Shown piece by piece: positions 1 to 12,800 of a DNA stretch of 64,000 nucleotides. The first letter of the stretch is position 1; each line of letters opens with the position of its first letter. This DNA is from Chromobotia macracanthus (taxonomy: Eukaryota > Chordata > Actinopteri > Cypriniformes > Botiidae), in NCBI GenBank assembly GCA_036877525.1, contig JAZGTH010000066.1, forward strand, positions 4,552,001 through 4,616,000, given 5' to 3'. The translations under genes were made by a program, and so were the position numbers. The notes beneath the pieces are model-generated. The model searched no databases, was not told the DNA's origin, and worked only from the letters and a program-made list of their open reading frames with translations.

Positions 1-3000
1 AAGAAGATGTATTTCATCCAGCACGGTGTACTAACTGTCCTGACAAAGGGAAGTAAAGAGACAAAGATCTCGGACGGTTCCTACTTTGGAGGTAAGAGAA
101 CACAACACGTCAGCCATGGGGTTGTTGCATCTGTGATCTGATTGGGTGGTGTGATACGTTTGTGATCTGACTGGGTGGTGTGATGCTTCTGTGATGCAGC
201 AAAGTTGATGGTTTAGTGTGAAAGATTTGACTCTATGACCCCCATGTGAGGCTTTGTTGTTGATTAAAGGAAAATATTAAATCATTTCCTAAATTCTTAC
301 TTTGCTTCACTGGACTTTATGCCATGAGCCATACTTTGATACTTGCTGGTCAGTTGCAGGTTGTTACTAGGGGTGGGACTTTCTAATTCTACAGTGCATT
401 TGATTGGAAAAAGATCCGTGTGGTGCAGTATGAGTCATCAATATTTTTGGTCCATTTTCCCAGAAGAGAAAACTGTACATTTAAAATGTGTTTGTCTGAG
501 GTTTCTATGTTAGATTACAGTGGTAAAGTGACTGAAATCAAAAACGTAATTACTTTTATTTAATTTTAAAACGTAATTATGGTACTTCTTTTTAGTAGTT
601 TCATTTGACTTGTGATATATTGATACATTTTTGACCATTTTGACTTTTGAAACATGTTTGGTGGTAGGCAGATTTACTAAAAGCCTCACGTTGACAGATT
701 TGCATCTGAGTTGCAGATCCCTAACTCGAAGTGAAACCGCATGTTGTTTTTATTAGCGAGGTTTAATATGCTTAACGTTTAGGCTGGTACCACCATGTTC
801 TTTAATGTTATCGGCTGGTTCTCTAGGGGAACTGAATCACTGAATGGGCTCGCTTCAGGAGCCTGGGGAAATTCCTCACACAGCATAAGTTACCCATTCA
901 TGAAATTAATTTTCCTCAACTCATTCAAACAAAAGATTGAGGAAGGTGGCAAAGATAACAGTTTGAGTCGAGTCTTGAGAGGCCATTCACTGCAGTTGTT
1001 ACCATTACAGTTGCTTTTGTATAGACCACATGAATTTATATATCTTTGTTTTATTTTTGATGTATGTTTATGAAGGCATCATTTTCACCTGATAATTCAA
1101 ATGGCTTTTAAAATGACAAAAACAACCATTTATTCACAATATAATTTACCTTGTATGCAAATGGTGGATTTGCCAAACAATTTAGCGGTCTCTATTTTCG
1201 GCAGAAAATGGGGGTGATGCAAATATTTTCAAGGAAATTATATACCACCTGGTCTCCGAATGCAGGCTGGTCTCATTTCTAGCTTTCGGTGCTATTAGAG
1301 ACTCTATTACAGTCTTCTGTGTGGTTCTGGGATAGCAACTAAGTAGTCTGTGCTATCAGTGCTCTGCAGATTTAGTCAAGAAAAAAAATGTCATCATATT
1401 TTCCAAAAACCCTTTCTCCTCCTGCCCGGCCTCGTTTGAGGTCATTACATGTTCAACAAGCCGCTCATAATCTCTTTTCCCATAAACCCTGTGTGAAAGT
1501 ACAGAAAGGAAGCAGTTTGGATTCTGGCTAGTGCGGAGCTCACCTATAGTCTCCATATCCCAGCTAACAGAACGTTCTCAGAAGGTTGGCTACCGTTCTC
1601 TAAAAGTTCTTTCACAGTTATCAAAAAAGTTCTTGAAATAATGTTAGTGGAACTTTTATATATCATACAAAACGGAACGTTATTCTTAAGTAGTTAGTGG
1701 AACGTGTAAAAACTGGACGTTTCGAATGTTTCTAAAACTTTTAAAATAACGTTTTTGTTACCTAATGGAAACGTTAGGAAAATGTAAAATTGTTAGCCGG
1801 GATGTCATCTATTCTTCCTCTCTCTGTGTATGCATATGATCCACACAAACATACCCATACTGTGGTGTATACCATGCTACTGAATCATCACAGCATTTCA
1901 GATTCAAATACTATGGTAAGACCTTTATTATACTGTCCAAAAACATAGGATTACCAAACACGTTGTGTTGTATTTTTATACAAAATGTTATTCTTTGTTT
2001 CATATTTATTACAAATTCTTTACCCACACTTTATCACCTCCCTCGCTCCACCCCAGAGTGTGTGTTAGTGTGCATGTGTGTGGTATGATGGAGTTGCTTT
2101 TGGCAGGATGTTGTTTATGATTCTGACCATGACGACTAGACACTAGAAAAGTATGGAGAGAGCAAAAGAGAGAGTCTTGAGAGAGTCATGTTCCTTAAGG
2201 CCCGAAAGCATCTGATTTATCCCGCTGTTTTCTTACACTCTGGTTTGCACCAAGAACTAATCACCAATACCATACACACAAAATAAACCTTCAAACCCCA
2301 TTAGTCACTTTTAAATGATGTAAGGGCTTTTGTTTGTACTATGAGACAGACATTACTATCCAGAGAAACAAGCTGGATGACATATTATTGAATATTATTG
2401 AAATAAGCTGACAAGGGACATATTAAAAAGCTTGTCCCTCTTTTTAAAATAGCCAATAGACGGAAGTTTACATCACAGCCATGAACATGATCTTTCATTC
2501 TGGGGAGCATTTTTATTGGACGACAGGAGTAAGTGCTAAAAGTTTTACTTTTTAGGAGTACACATATCATATGAATGACCTCAAAGCTAGATATATTAGT
2601 TTTGAGTTTGCATAGCGTTGTTTACAGAACATTTCACACACTGATTTTCTCAGTGTTGCAGGTGTCATGAACCAGTCAGTGGACTTGTGGGAAAACAATA
2701 TAACAGTATTTCATAGGTGCGAGGGTGTGATACTGACTGAGGAACCCCAATTACCACATTAGTGTTGACAGCCCCATGTGTCCTCTGCCCAAACCGCCTG
2801 CTTGTCTGTCGCTTAGAAATCTCCTGCGTGCTTCAAATAGAGCCTCACTCTGTCATCTGACCAGACAGATGATAGCTGAATACAAGTACAAGCTGTCAAA
2901 GTGGTATTTTCATACCATCTGGGCGCCGATTAAAGAAGACCATTCAAAAAAGCAGGCTCAAAAGTATATAGATGTAAAGTCTGAGTCATTGCATTAACAG

Positions 3001-5590
3001 CAAGTATATTTAATTCATGGTTCCCACTATTGTGAATTTATGCACATATTAACGATGCTGGAGTGCTCTAAACTTAGGCTGATAAACCATTTATGTTTTA
3101 TGCCGTGTTTGGGGGTTGAATACTGAAAAAATACCCATTCTTATAGCACATAATCTATACAGTGGACATAAAACGTATTTGGACATTTGACATTAGTTCT
3201 GAGAAAATATCTAGCATCACTTGTTTGCAAAGGCCACTTGCTTTCAAAGTTTATATTTGATGCAAGGACATTCATTTAAAAAAATTGTCAAGATACTTTG
3301 GGGTCAACATACTTCAGTTATTGAAGGATCAAAGTATATTGTTCTTCCAGTGTGGTTTCTTGGTGGCTTATGTTGTTAAACCTCTACAGAGATCTGCTTG
3401 CTGACCAGAGGTAGAAGAACAGCCAGTGTCAGAGCGGACACGTACTGTCGTCTTTACTCGCTCTCTGTGGACCATTTCAATGAGGTGTTGGAGGAGTACC
3501 CCATGATGCGACGCGCCTTTGAGACAGTGGCTCTCGATCGCCTTGACCGCATAGGTGAGAGCTGTCAGTTTGTCACAGCTGTTCTGAGATGTCAGAAGAA
3601 AATGTGAGAGGTTTATAATCTGTAACATAATTTTCTAATTACATTACATTATGTAAATAATGTAAGTTTACATGGATTGCCATGCACGACCCATATTCAT
3701 TTAATATTGTGAAACATTTCAACTATGCAATGTAAAAAACAAATGTTCCCACAAAAACATTTGTAAGCATTCAATATCATATTTTGCATGATATTTAACA
3801 TGACCTGAATAGCTTTTTTCCAGTAGCATGTGCAGCGTGACATGAACACAGAAGGGTCTTTGTTACATTTTAATAAAAGATTACAAAGACAGTTTTTTTT
3901 TTTTGGAGTAACATGCATTGATCGTTGCTAGTCAGAGCAGGAAGGGTCAGTTTTGATTCATGTTGACTTTAAAGTAGTTGTGAATTTGTTTAGCTGAACT
4001 ACATTCCTGTGTTTGTTATCTATGCTGTTCCATGTTGCCCTTAAAGGAAAGAGGAACTCTGTGCTTCAGCACAAGGTCCAGCGGGATCTGAATTCTGGAG
4101 TGCTCAACTACCAAGAGAACGAGATCATCCAACAGATTGTGCAGCACGACAGGGACATGGCCCATTGTGCCCATCTGATGCAGACACCTCCCCCAGCTCC
4201 TCACCCGCCACCCACACCATCATCCCACACTCCCGTCATCTGGGCACCTCTTATCCAGGCCCCTCTACAAGCTGCTGCAGCTACCACTTCAGTTGCCATT
4301 GCCTTGACTCGCCACCCCCATTTGCCCCATACACTTTTTCGGCCTCCTGTCCCACTGCTTGGCTCTTTGAAGGACCAGCCAGGGTATGTAAAAAGGTTCC
4401 CAACGGCTCTTTCGGGTACAGCTGCATTTGGTGGCTCCTCATCAGCTAGTTCACAGTTGAGCTCCTGTATAGAGACCCCAATTTTGGACACACTCAGGGC
4501 TGAGAGATCATCTACCTCCACCCCTCCACCACCATCCTCCAGCTCTCTGCAATCCACCATCACAACAACCATCACTACCACCACCTCCAGCATCACAGAG
4601 TCTTCCATTAACCCATATAGATCCGTCGCCTCCCACGGCTCCAAAGACTTCAGTGTTGCCCAGCTTCATTCTCAGCCACCTCAACTTCCTCAGGCCTCCT
4701 TCCCCAGCATTGCTGCATCCCTTCCTGGGTTCTTCCAACAAGGAGCTGTTGGAGGAGAGCCTTTCCAGCTTGCAGTTCCCCCTGTATCTACCCTCACTCC
4801 TTTGATAGCACACTCAGTGAGTCCCATACTTACCCAGCTGCATTCAGTGCAGCCTAACCCTCAACCAACAAAACCAAGTCAGGACTTGAATAAAGTTACC
4901 AGGATAGCTTCCCAGTCTCCTGTAACAAAGTCCCCTATCTGCTCCAAGAGCATTCTGGAACACGTCTCAAGTGTCCCATCCCAGTACCCCCAAAGTGGTC
5001 TACAGCAAGATGTTCTTTCCCAACTTTCCCAGGAGCCATCTGCTCTTGCTTGCCTAGCACAGTATGGGTCAGGAAATGTGTCCCCATGCAGCACTCCTTC
5101 AGCTTGGAGCCCCACGTGCCAGAGTCCTACAGTGGAGAAGATGAGGATGTCCATGCATAGTCATCCTGCTAGCATTTCTGGATCCCAAAGCTCGCTTCTC
5201 ACCCCTCAGACACTCTTTCCCCCACTATCTCAACCAAGAGAAAGGGGTGGATCACTGGTTGATCTACCTGCCCAGGATTTAAGCACCGTTTCTATGCCCC
5301 TTCCCATCCCAGGACCCCCTGAAAAGTTCAAGCTGGTTGGGCGAGGACCACAACCACCAGACTTGTCCCAGCCTAGAGGATCAGCTTCAGGAGTCTCACC
5401 TCTCCCTTCACCCCCTTCCCTTGTCAAACCATTTAGCTCGATCCCTGGTCATGTTGTCTTATCAAGGCAAACTTCAAAGTTGTCTATAACTCAGACTGGG
5501 TCCTCAAGTGGATCACCAGCCCATGGGTCTAGTGATAGGTCCACCCCTGGGACGCCAATTTTGCACCCCAAACTCCCATCAAACTTGTGA
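1..5590 (+). CDS. hcn4: HCN pacemaker channel, C-terminal exons (partial)
   Basis: Hyperpolarisation-activated cyclic-nucleotide-gated cation channel of the plasma membrane; only the 3' part is here. Three exons join in frame: 1-91, 3390-3554 (165 bp) and 4047-5590, 600 codons with the stop. The first two encode the second half of the cyclic-nucleotide-binding domain: KKMYFIQHG, then EICLLTRGRRTASVRADTYC with the cAMP-contacting RRTASV, then the C-helix ending at ALDRLDRIG. The last exon begins with the conserved KVQRDLNSG and NEIIQQIVQHDRDMAHCAH segments, then a ~450-residue Ser/Pro/Thr-rich tail. It ends in LPSNL; the SNL tripeptide is the known TRIP8b docking end of HCN channels. Exon text alone shows HCN1/2/4 type. 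The choice of HCN4 rests on the neighbouring pkm, parp6, cox5a and arid3b. Channel core, pore and start lie left of the window. Confidence 0.88.
1559..1801. repeat. inverted-repeat MITE, copy 1
   Basis: About 243 bp with complementary-looking ends (GCTAACAGAACGTTCTCAGA at the left, AAAATTGTTAGCCGGG at the right) and many AACGTT-type words inside. Related copies lie at 15649, 31690 and 46693. No coding capacity, so a nonautonomous DNA transposon is the likely nature. It lies in an hcn4 intron. Confidence 0.6.
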
Positions 5591-6449
5591 GAATGGGCTG
5601 CACCCTCCTACAATGAATAACTTATGTTGTTTGTAATAGCCAGAATTACTTGTCAAAAACAAACTGATGTTTTTCAACAATGGAGGAGGGTGTATGTCTG
5701 TCTACATGGACTACTTGGTCTACAGTGACTTCCCTGTTTGTTAAGCCAAAAGAAAGAACAGACTAACAAAACCGAGCGAAGAAAGAAGGTGTGACTTAAA
5801 TTTGTCTTCCAAGTTCTGTCATTAAAATTTGCAATAGTACTGTCTGATGATAGACTGTATAATATGCAACTTACAACTTCCCAAAAAAACAAACAAAAAA
5901 ACAAAAAAGTTACTTCACAGTAATAATTCTAGGAGACGCGTGTATGTTTGTGAATTGTGTGTGTGTGTGAGTGGGTGCTTGTTATTGTCATATAATAGTA
6001 TGCTCTTTTTAAAGGGGGGAAATGTGGTGGGTCAGGAGAGCAAAGCTACACTTGTCGCAGTTTTTTTGTCTAGCATCATCTGTCACTGTGAAAGGACACA
6101 TCGTACAGGTCTCTCCGGGCTGGTGGCACAGATACGCACACGCACACATACAGTGGCACACAAACATACACATATTTAAACACACTCACAAACAAACCTA
6201 GCCTTCAACATCCCAATCATCTAGACCTTGTATGATTTTTCCACTACACCTTGACCCCATACATACCTCCTTACTAAGGAAAAGAGGTACTGCTCAGTAT
6301 CTATGGCCTTTCCTGTTGTAACAATACTGCCTTAGTGTCTGAACACCAGGGAAAAATACTCTCACTTCCACAACAGAACAGAGGATATAGGGAATGTTTT
6401 GCAATCATTTTGTATGTGCTTTGTATGTGAACTTGTGCAGTACTTAAGC

Positions 6450-6455
6450 AATAAA
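6450..6455 (+). terminator. candidate poly(A) signal of hcn4
   Basis: AATAAA in the expected orientation downstream of the hcn4 stop. Other AT-rich variants are nearby, so actual usage is inferred. Confidence 0.4.
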
Positions 6456-7441
6456 ACTGTATGCTTGGTTTTGTACGTGCACAGAGGTCGAACTGTAAAT
6501 TGCAGCTTTCTTCCTGTCAAACATAAGATATTGGATGATTGTGACAATGGCAGTGACATTACTATGACGCAGTTATTGAAAAAGCCCACCGCAGTTACCA
6601 AAGCTTATGAGTTAAGGACTGTAATCATGTTTGAATTTGGTTTGTATGTTTTAATTTCCTTCACGCATCTGTTCAGACACTCTGAAATGCACATTTTGTA
6701 AAATGCAGTAGGCCTATACCCCACAATTTGCATGAGGTTGTATATGCTTTCTGTTTGTGCAATATCTGTTTTGTTTAGTATGTATTATATTTTAAATCTG
6801 TGAAATTAGACGGTTTTGACCATGTCAGATGTATTACAGCAACTACATCGTAAATGAATCATGTGATACAGGCTAACAAAACAGACAACAGCTTTTTTGA
6901 ACACAGTATATAAGGTAGCACCTGCTATGAAATGCCATACATGGACGGGGTAAAAGGAGGAATAATATTTTTCTAAGTGTCCTTCCTTTTAAGCTAAGCC
7001 TACACAGGACGGTGATGAAAATTCCCTTCTTTGTCCAGGTTATATATAGTATAATTTATATAATTTTGTAAAACATGTCTATGTATATATGTATTTATTG
7101 TGTACGTGTTTGTTTTGTTAATCTATATATTCATAATTTAATCTATATACTGTCATCAGCACACAGATACTGTCATTATCTGTCTTTACAGTCTGTATCA
7201 ACTCTGTTGCATCTTTGCAATATGAATTTGATTATCATATCATTATTTTAATTTTTCAGACCCTGAAGTTAATGTTGTTTCCTGTGTTGAAGCTGGTAAT
7301 TGCGGGCAAAATGCAAATGAGAGTGGTATATGTAATGCTGAACATTAATGATTTCAATATCAAAGCATCAAAGAATTTTCTTTTTGTTGCTTTTACAGAG
7401 CACACAATACATTACGCTGTAATATTTCGTTGTCAGGTCTG

Positions 7442-7470
7442 AGTGTGTGTGTGTGTGTGTGTGTGTGTAT
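7442..7470. repeat. (GT)n microsatellite
   Basis: Nearly pure GT dinucleotide run of about 29 bp in noncoding DNA downstream of hcn4. Confidence 0.9.
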
Positions 7471-8639
7471 GCATGATTATTGTGCATTTATGTTGTAGCA
7501 TTTTATAGTATTGTGTGCATTTATTATTTACCACAGCCAAAGCAAGAAATCATAAATGATTGTTATACGGTAGCATTTTAACCCCACCAACATCATTACC
7601 ACAGCCTGGTTTCATAAAGGAGGATCAAGTAAAGATCTGTGAGATCATAAAGGGTTATGACACTCAGTCCTTTTACCTCTCAGACATTGTAATTTAGGTT
7701 GTGCAACTCCAAAAATGAAGGTTTTATGGTAACTCTATGGCAAAATAAGTATGCTGTGTGCCATATCCATGATAGACGAAGTATGGTGTTATGCATACAT
7801 CTGTGCTGTTTCTGTTTGTTCTTCCTTCAAACTCAGCTTCCTGAAAAAAAAAACTCCTTCAGAACTCTGCAGCATATTCATGCAATATCTCACACATGGA
7901 AAATGAACAATTTCCATCAAACATTTGAGTTGTTTTGTTATTATTATTATGATTATTATTTTGGGCGATGACCAGACTTGCCATGTTTGGTCAGTGTTTC
8001 ACTGTATCATGATTATAATGATATAATTATGGTAACTATGTAATATGACTAACATGCTTCAAGATCAAAATATTGCAACGTATGACGTCACCCTGAATAC
8101 TGAATAATCATATATGTATGCACATTCACGAGTATAGCTCAGTGATCTTTCATTTAAACTATGTTAATGGATGCATACTTGTACAACATTAAAACATTTT
8201 ATTGTTTGCATTCGTCATTACGCTCATTCCTTATCCCTACAGAAGAAGACAAAGACGCAAGGTCGCGTCTTCTCCGAGTCCTCAGACTTGTCACCTGATG
8301 TTCTTGTGGGGACACAGATAGCATCGCCCACTTCCCGGGATGGTAGTGCGGATCAATCAGCTGCTGTCGTGCTCCCCATGCCCCGTTACTAAGCGGTTGA
8401 ACCTCTATCACTACCATCGAGAGATGGTCTGTCTGATCTGTACGTATCATTCACGTTTGGTGAATTGCGCTCCGGAGTGACACCCAGAAGAGCTTTTCAG
8501 ATCTTCAACTTGTGGAAATGGGAATGACGGCGTGCACTTTCGTGGGGACTCATGGTGGCGCCTATATGGGATAGACAAGAACAAACCAAAGGCCGGAATG
8601 ATGTTTATTCCCGCTGTTGCACTCTTTGTAATAATGTTT

Positions 8640-8740
8640 AGTTAGGAGCTTGACGTCAGCGGGCCCTGCCGGCCAATCAAAGCCCGGCTAAGCCTCGCCT
8701 TATTTGCATACAAATTGACCGGCTGATCCCCGTCATTCCA
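8640..8740 (+). promoter_or_regulatory. compact promoter-like cluster
   Basis: A GC-rich patch in AT-rich surroundings carries a full CRE (TGACGTCA, about 8651-8658), a CCAAT box (CCAATCA, about 8674-8680) and an octamer (ATTTGCAT, about 8702-8709) within 60 bp. About 90 bp upstream is a CArG-like CCTATATGGG. These are textbook binding motifs. That they drive a transcript is inference, supported by the short ORF and poly(A) signal just downstream. A divergent direction is also possible. Confidence 0.45.
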
Positions 8741-8810
8741 ACAACGCGACCAAGGTGCGCGCGCAGACCGCGATCCCGTTATATTGACGCCAAACGGAGC
8801 ATCTGGGAAT

Positions 8811-8948
8811 GACACCGGAGGAAATGAGCTTCACTCGACTTATTGCTGGAAAGTTTGCGATTCCCGGTGCGAATTGTAACCGGGCTGCTGACTCACTCTG
8901 CGGAGATGACGAGAGGTTGAAGGTGATTTTCCCGGAGCTCACCTGAAG
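8811..8948 (+). CDS. possible 45-residue small protein (orphan ORF)
   Basis: An ATG at 8811 in a good context (G at -3, A at +4) opens 45 codons, beginning MTPEEMSFTRLIAGKF and ending IFPELT before TGA at 8946. An in-frame TGA upstream (codon at 8787) rules out a longer unspliced N-terminus. The product is soluble-looking and mixed-charge, with two cysteines (residues 23 and 31) and no signal peptide or membrane segment. The setting is suggestive: CpG-rich DNA, CRE/CCAAT/octamer cluster 100 bp upstream, AATAAA at 9031 downstream. A donor-like GGTGATT inside it would make it a first exon instead. I recognise no family, and it could be a noncoding first exon or chance. Confidence 0.3.
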
Positions 8949-9030
8949 CACCATCCACAAAGCGTGTTTTCATGGCTTCACCGCGGTATTTAACATATAA
9001 ATAATATATAACGACCCAAATCTATAAACA

Positions 9031-9036
9031 AATAAA
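9031..9036 (+). terminator. candidate poly(A) signal after the orphan ORF
   Basis: AATAAA 83 bp after the stop of the 8811-8948 ORF, in the same orientation. With the upstream motif cluster it would frame a transcript of about 350 bases. Confidence 0.3.
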
Positions 9037-9105
9037 CTGGATAAATGATGTGTTTTCACTATGCCTTTTGCTTTTTAATATAGAGGCTGAAACGTCCAGT
9101 TGCAC

Positions 9106-9119
9106 ACCGCCCCCTAGCG
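9106..9119. promoter_or_regulatory. CTCF-like motif between hcn4 and pkm
   Basis: CCGCCCCCTAGCG resembles the reverse of the CTCF core CCASYAGRKGGC with mismatches at its edge. It is weaker than the copies at 19047 and 34751. Inferred only. Confidence 0.2.
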
Positions 9120-9870
9120 TTCAATGTATACATTACCGTCATGATTTTTGGGGGTAGTTTTGAAGAGAGATAATATAACGGAGACCTTGAGAAATTGTCA
9201 TTATTCTGCCCTTTATAAACACAAATGTGAGTGAGCTTGACCACGTATATCCGATGTCTCTGAAAATGTTCTGCTGGTTATTCTTCCATTATTATGAATT
9301 ATTTGAACTAGTTCAGAAATGACATTGGACCGATCTCATCTATAACATTCAGTCGAGTCAGTTTAGTGCACAGGGTGGAGATACGGAGATGTATTTGCTA
9401 TTTGTTCTATATATTTAAAGCAAACCTTGACAATTTTGGATGGAAGGGCCGAAAACTGATATGCACTGCAACTTCATATTTGTATACAAACTCTCTCTTA
9501 AACACTGTCTGCAAAATCAGACGCACTCCTGTAAACGATTCACTGTTTAATCGTTTTCCATAAAGAAACAAACATAACACGGGAAAATGCTGGAATTTTA
9601 CTTCAGATTACAAAAAGGTGTGATAAGAAGAACTGTTGGTGAATACAACTCTCCACTGGGATGGAAAATGTTGAAGGAGCTTCTGTGGCTGAATGCCACG
9701 CCACAGGAGTTTGATGGGAATTTGAAACGTGTGACAGCACCACCAAAAGACCTTTGGAAATGCTGTCAGACACACAGTGCTATTTTGTGACTTAAATATC
9801 TTGATCTGAGGATGAACAGCTGACATGAACGTATGGCAGGGTATGGGTGGTACAGTCCAGGAGGTGGGGC

Positions 9871-12800
9871 TCAAGGCACCAAAACAATACGCATAGTGTT
9901 GGTGTAACCAGAGCCCGGACGCCAGCCTGTGACAACGATCAGAACGTCACCAGACTTGAAGTACTTCCGGGCTTTGCCTGAAAAAGAAGTACACTTTTTT
10001 AAATATCCATGTTTAAAGGCAACAAGTTTTAGTTTAGTAGAATTCTAATAAATATAAAACATCTTTAACCAAATATGTCTCTACACAATGCCATATAATC
10101 TTGGATGTCATACTTGGACATTTTCATATTCTAGTACTACGTCCTCTCATAATTCCCATATCGATTCCTAACAGCTAGGAATCGCTTTTTGATCTTCCAT
10201 TCACTGGTGCAACCAATGAACCGATTGTATTGTTATCCAATACCATTTTTTCTAGAATAACAATATCCCTTCTTCTAATACCACCTACCTCTAAATAATC
10301 ATAGCAAATCAGGGTTCAATGCTAAAAGCTATTGGCTATTATAAAAAGGCCTTCCCAACTTCCTGTTTAACCAGGAAATACATCAACAAAAGAAAAATGC
10401 CTGCACTCATCAAGCCATTTTTTGTGTCTTGTTTACAATAAACACTTTACAGCCTGGATGGAGATTCCCACATGATTCCGAAATGCCTAGTCACCACACG
10501 ACCAATAAAAACAAGCAAAGTGATCAAGCGATTTTCCTTTACTGCAGCCAGCATCACTTCACTTCAGCTTTATCCAAGTAACTGAGCCAGTAATGGACTA
10601 AAAGCTAATCCCATGTGTGCCTGTTAGTGCGACACTAGGTTAAAGCACTAGATTTTCCGAGATATCTTCTTACCCATCTCTAAGGCGAAGCTGACACGCA
10701 GATCCACATCCTCAGCCCAGACATCATGGGCAGGCTTGTTGTAGAAGACAGGGATGACGCCACGGTACAGGTGCAGCTGTCGGGCTGTCTGCCCCTCACG
10801 GGTCATGGCTATGATGGGAGCACGGGGTCTGTACCTGGACAGCAGCTGGGCAGACCTGTGGAGATAAAGGAGGGTCCACATTTAACACAGATTCTTCCAA
10901 ATAACAACTCAGGTCCCAACAGGAAAGGAACTAATTTGTGTGGAAAATAGCTTTTAAAATAAGCACTAGTGTTTAATGAATTTGTTTTTCACTAATACTG
11001 TGGAACATGTTTAACTGTATTAATTTCCATTAAGCTTTACCATCATAAATTGTAATATTTACAGTATGTAATTGAAAAAAATGTATTATTTATATTTTAA
11101 ATAATTTAATTTACTGTAATTGTAATGTCATATTCTTTCATTTAAAATGATAAAAATTTAAACATTCTTTAAATATTTAGAACATGGCAGAACTTAAAAA
11201 ATTAAAAATGTTCGCAAATGTAGTTTGTATGTGTGAGAGACTAAAACTTTTAGGAACTTTTGCCAACTATTTTAGTTTGGTTATGAGAAGTATTATTTCT
11301 GAGTGAAACAGGATAAGGCGGGACTTGATTTTACCCAGTGAGATTTGACTGGACTGAGAATAGTCATCTGTATGGTAAAGGTTGATAAGACATCACTTTT
11401 CAAGAATGGAAACTTTTTTTGTGAAAATACAAACAGAAAAATATGATGGAAACCACAGAGCCAGTTGCAGCAGGGGAAACGGTACAATGTGAGGATTGAA
11501 GCGTGTTATAAATGTAAACCTCTTTGATGGCTTTCAAACATCTGTCCATTTTAGCTGAACTTCATATTGTAAAATATATTTAACAACCTTTTTGCATACA
11601 ATTTATCTATAGAATACATTTATGTGGAACAACATGCTTTTCAATGTTAAAAATAAAATTGGGCTTTTCTTATGATTATTTAAAGAAACAATAAATAGAT
11701 TAGCATTTATTATTTTTATAGATATTATTTTAGAGGCAGAGCAAGCCATTGCTTATTGATATAAGACTGTTTCTTTGGGATAATGTGTACAGTATAGGTT
11801 GTTAATAGTTAATATGACCAAGAACATAAAAAGAGTCAAAATATTAATGTCATGTATACTGTACACTTGTTAGAAATCTAACTTTGGTTGGTGTTAGCCT
11901 GAAATGCATACTAGCACATAATAGCTCCAGCAGCCGTGCACTTATGCCTTTTAGCCTTTCCTACTCTAGAACAACTAAATGAGAAGTTTAAATTAGCCTA
12001 CAAAATGTCAAGGTTCAGGCGCGCAAAGGTCAGACCGTCTCCCTTGCACAGCGACATGCATTTCGATCAGCCACAGGGCAGAAAGGATAACATGAGCATG
12101 TTAGCAAGACAGCTGATGCAGTCGGCTAACTATCTATACACAGCTTCTAAAATAAAGATATGTATGTTTAGGGGAGCAGAAACCTCGCTTTAAGACATAA
12201 GAAGTAGCTGCTCATTCAAGCATTCATCACTTTTACGATCTCAAGTTCATGTGTACGAGATTGAGTTCAGGTCACTGTAACTAATATTAGAATCAAGTGT
12301 GGGGTTTGTGTAAATGCCTCGGTAACCCTGTCAGGGGATTGTGGGTAAATGTGTGGTCATGTTTCTGACCTGCCAGTCTTGGTGAGCACAATGATGGCGC
12401 TGGCGCAGCACTTGAAGGAGGCCTCCACAGCGCCAATGGCCACGGACTCGGTCGGGTCACGGGTCAGGTGGGTGGTGCGGCGGAGCTCCTCAAATACCTG
12501 CCTGTGGAACATTGCAGCTTCAGCTTCTCGGGCGATCTAAATAGCCACAAAAACACCATGGAAACAACACAAGTGAGGACATGAGCACCACATTTCTGTT
12601 GCGTGCCTACCTACACTAATTTAACCCTGTCTAAACTCTGACTAATATAAACCTGGTTTAACTCTGGCTAATTTAAAACTGGCTCAACTCTGGCTAAATC
12701 GACTCTAGAAAATCTCAATTGGGAATATATTTTGTTTTTCTGTAATACAAATCTGTTCACAATAAGGTCTGTGAAGTACTTTAAATATTTTCATAGAATT

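Larger units (their letters stand above)
5591..8200 (+). other. hcn4 3' UTR and downstream noncoding DNA
   Basis: AT-rich sequence with no supportable coding exon. A canonical AATAAA lies at 6450-6455, so the hcn4 3' UTR may end just after it, about 870 bp past the stop; later signals are also possible. A (GT)n microsatellite sits at 7442-7470. Short ORFs here have no recognisable protein features and are treated as chance. Confidence 0.5.

Noticed and set aside
4201..4813. Minus-strand Gly/Val-rich ORFs
   Set aside because: Antisense shadows of the Ser/Pro/Thr-rich hcn4 terminal exon.
8733..8960. 75-codon minus-strand ORF over the orphan CpG patch
   Set aside because: No supporting promoter direction, motif or poly(A) signal; the plus-strand reading fits the signals better.
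9608..9874. 88-codon minus-strand ORF at the pkm 3' end
   Set aside because: It overlaps the pkm stop in another frame and lies in the likely 3' UTR.
11936..12193. 85-codon ORF in a pkm intron
   Set aside because: Plus-strand frame in the intron of a minus-strand gene, with no recognisable protein features or splice partners.
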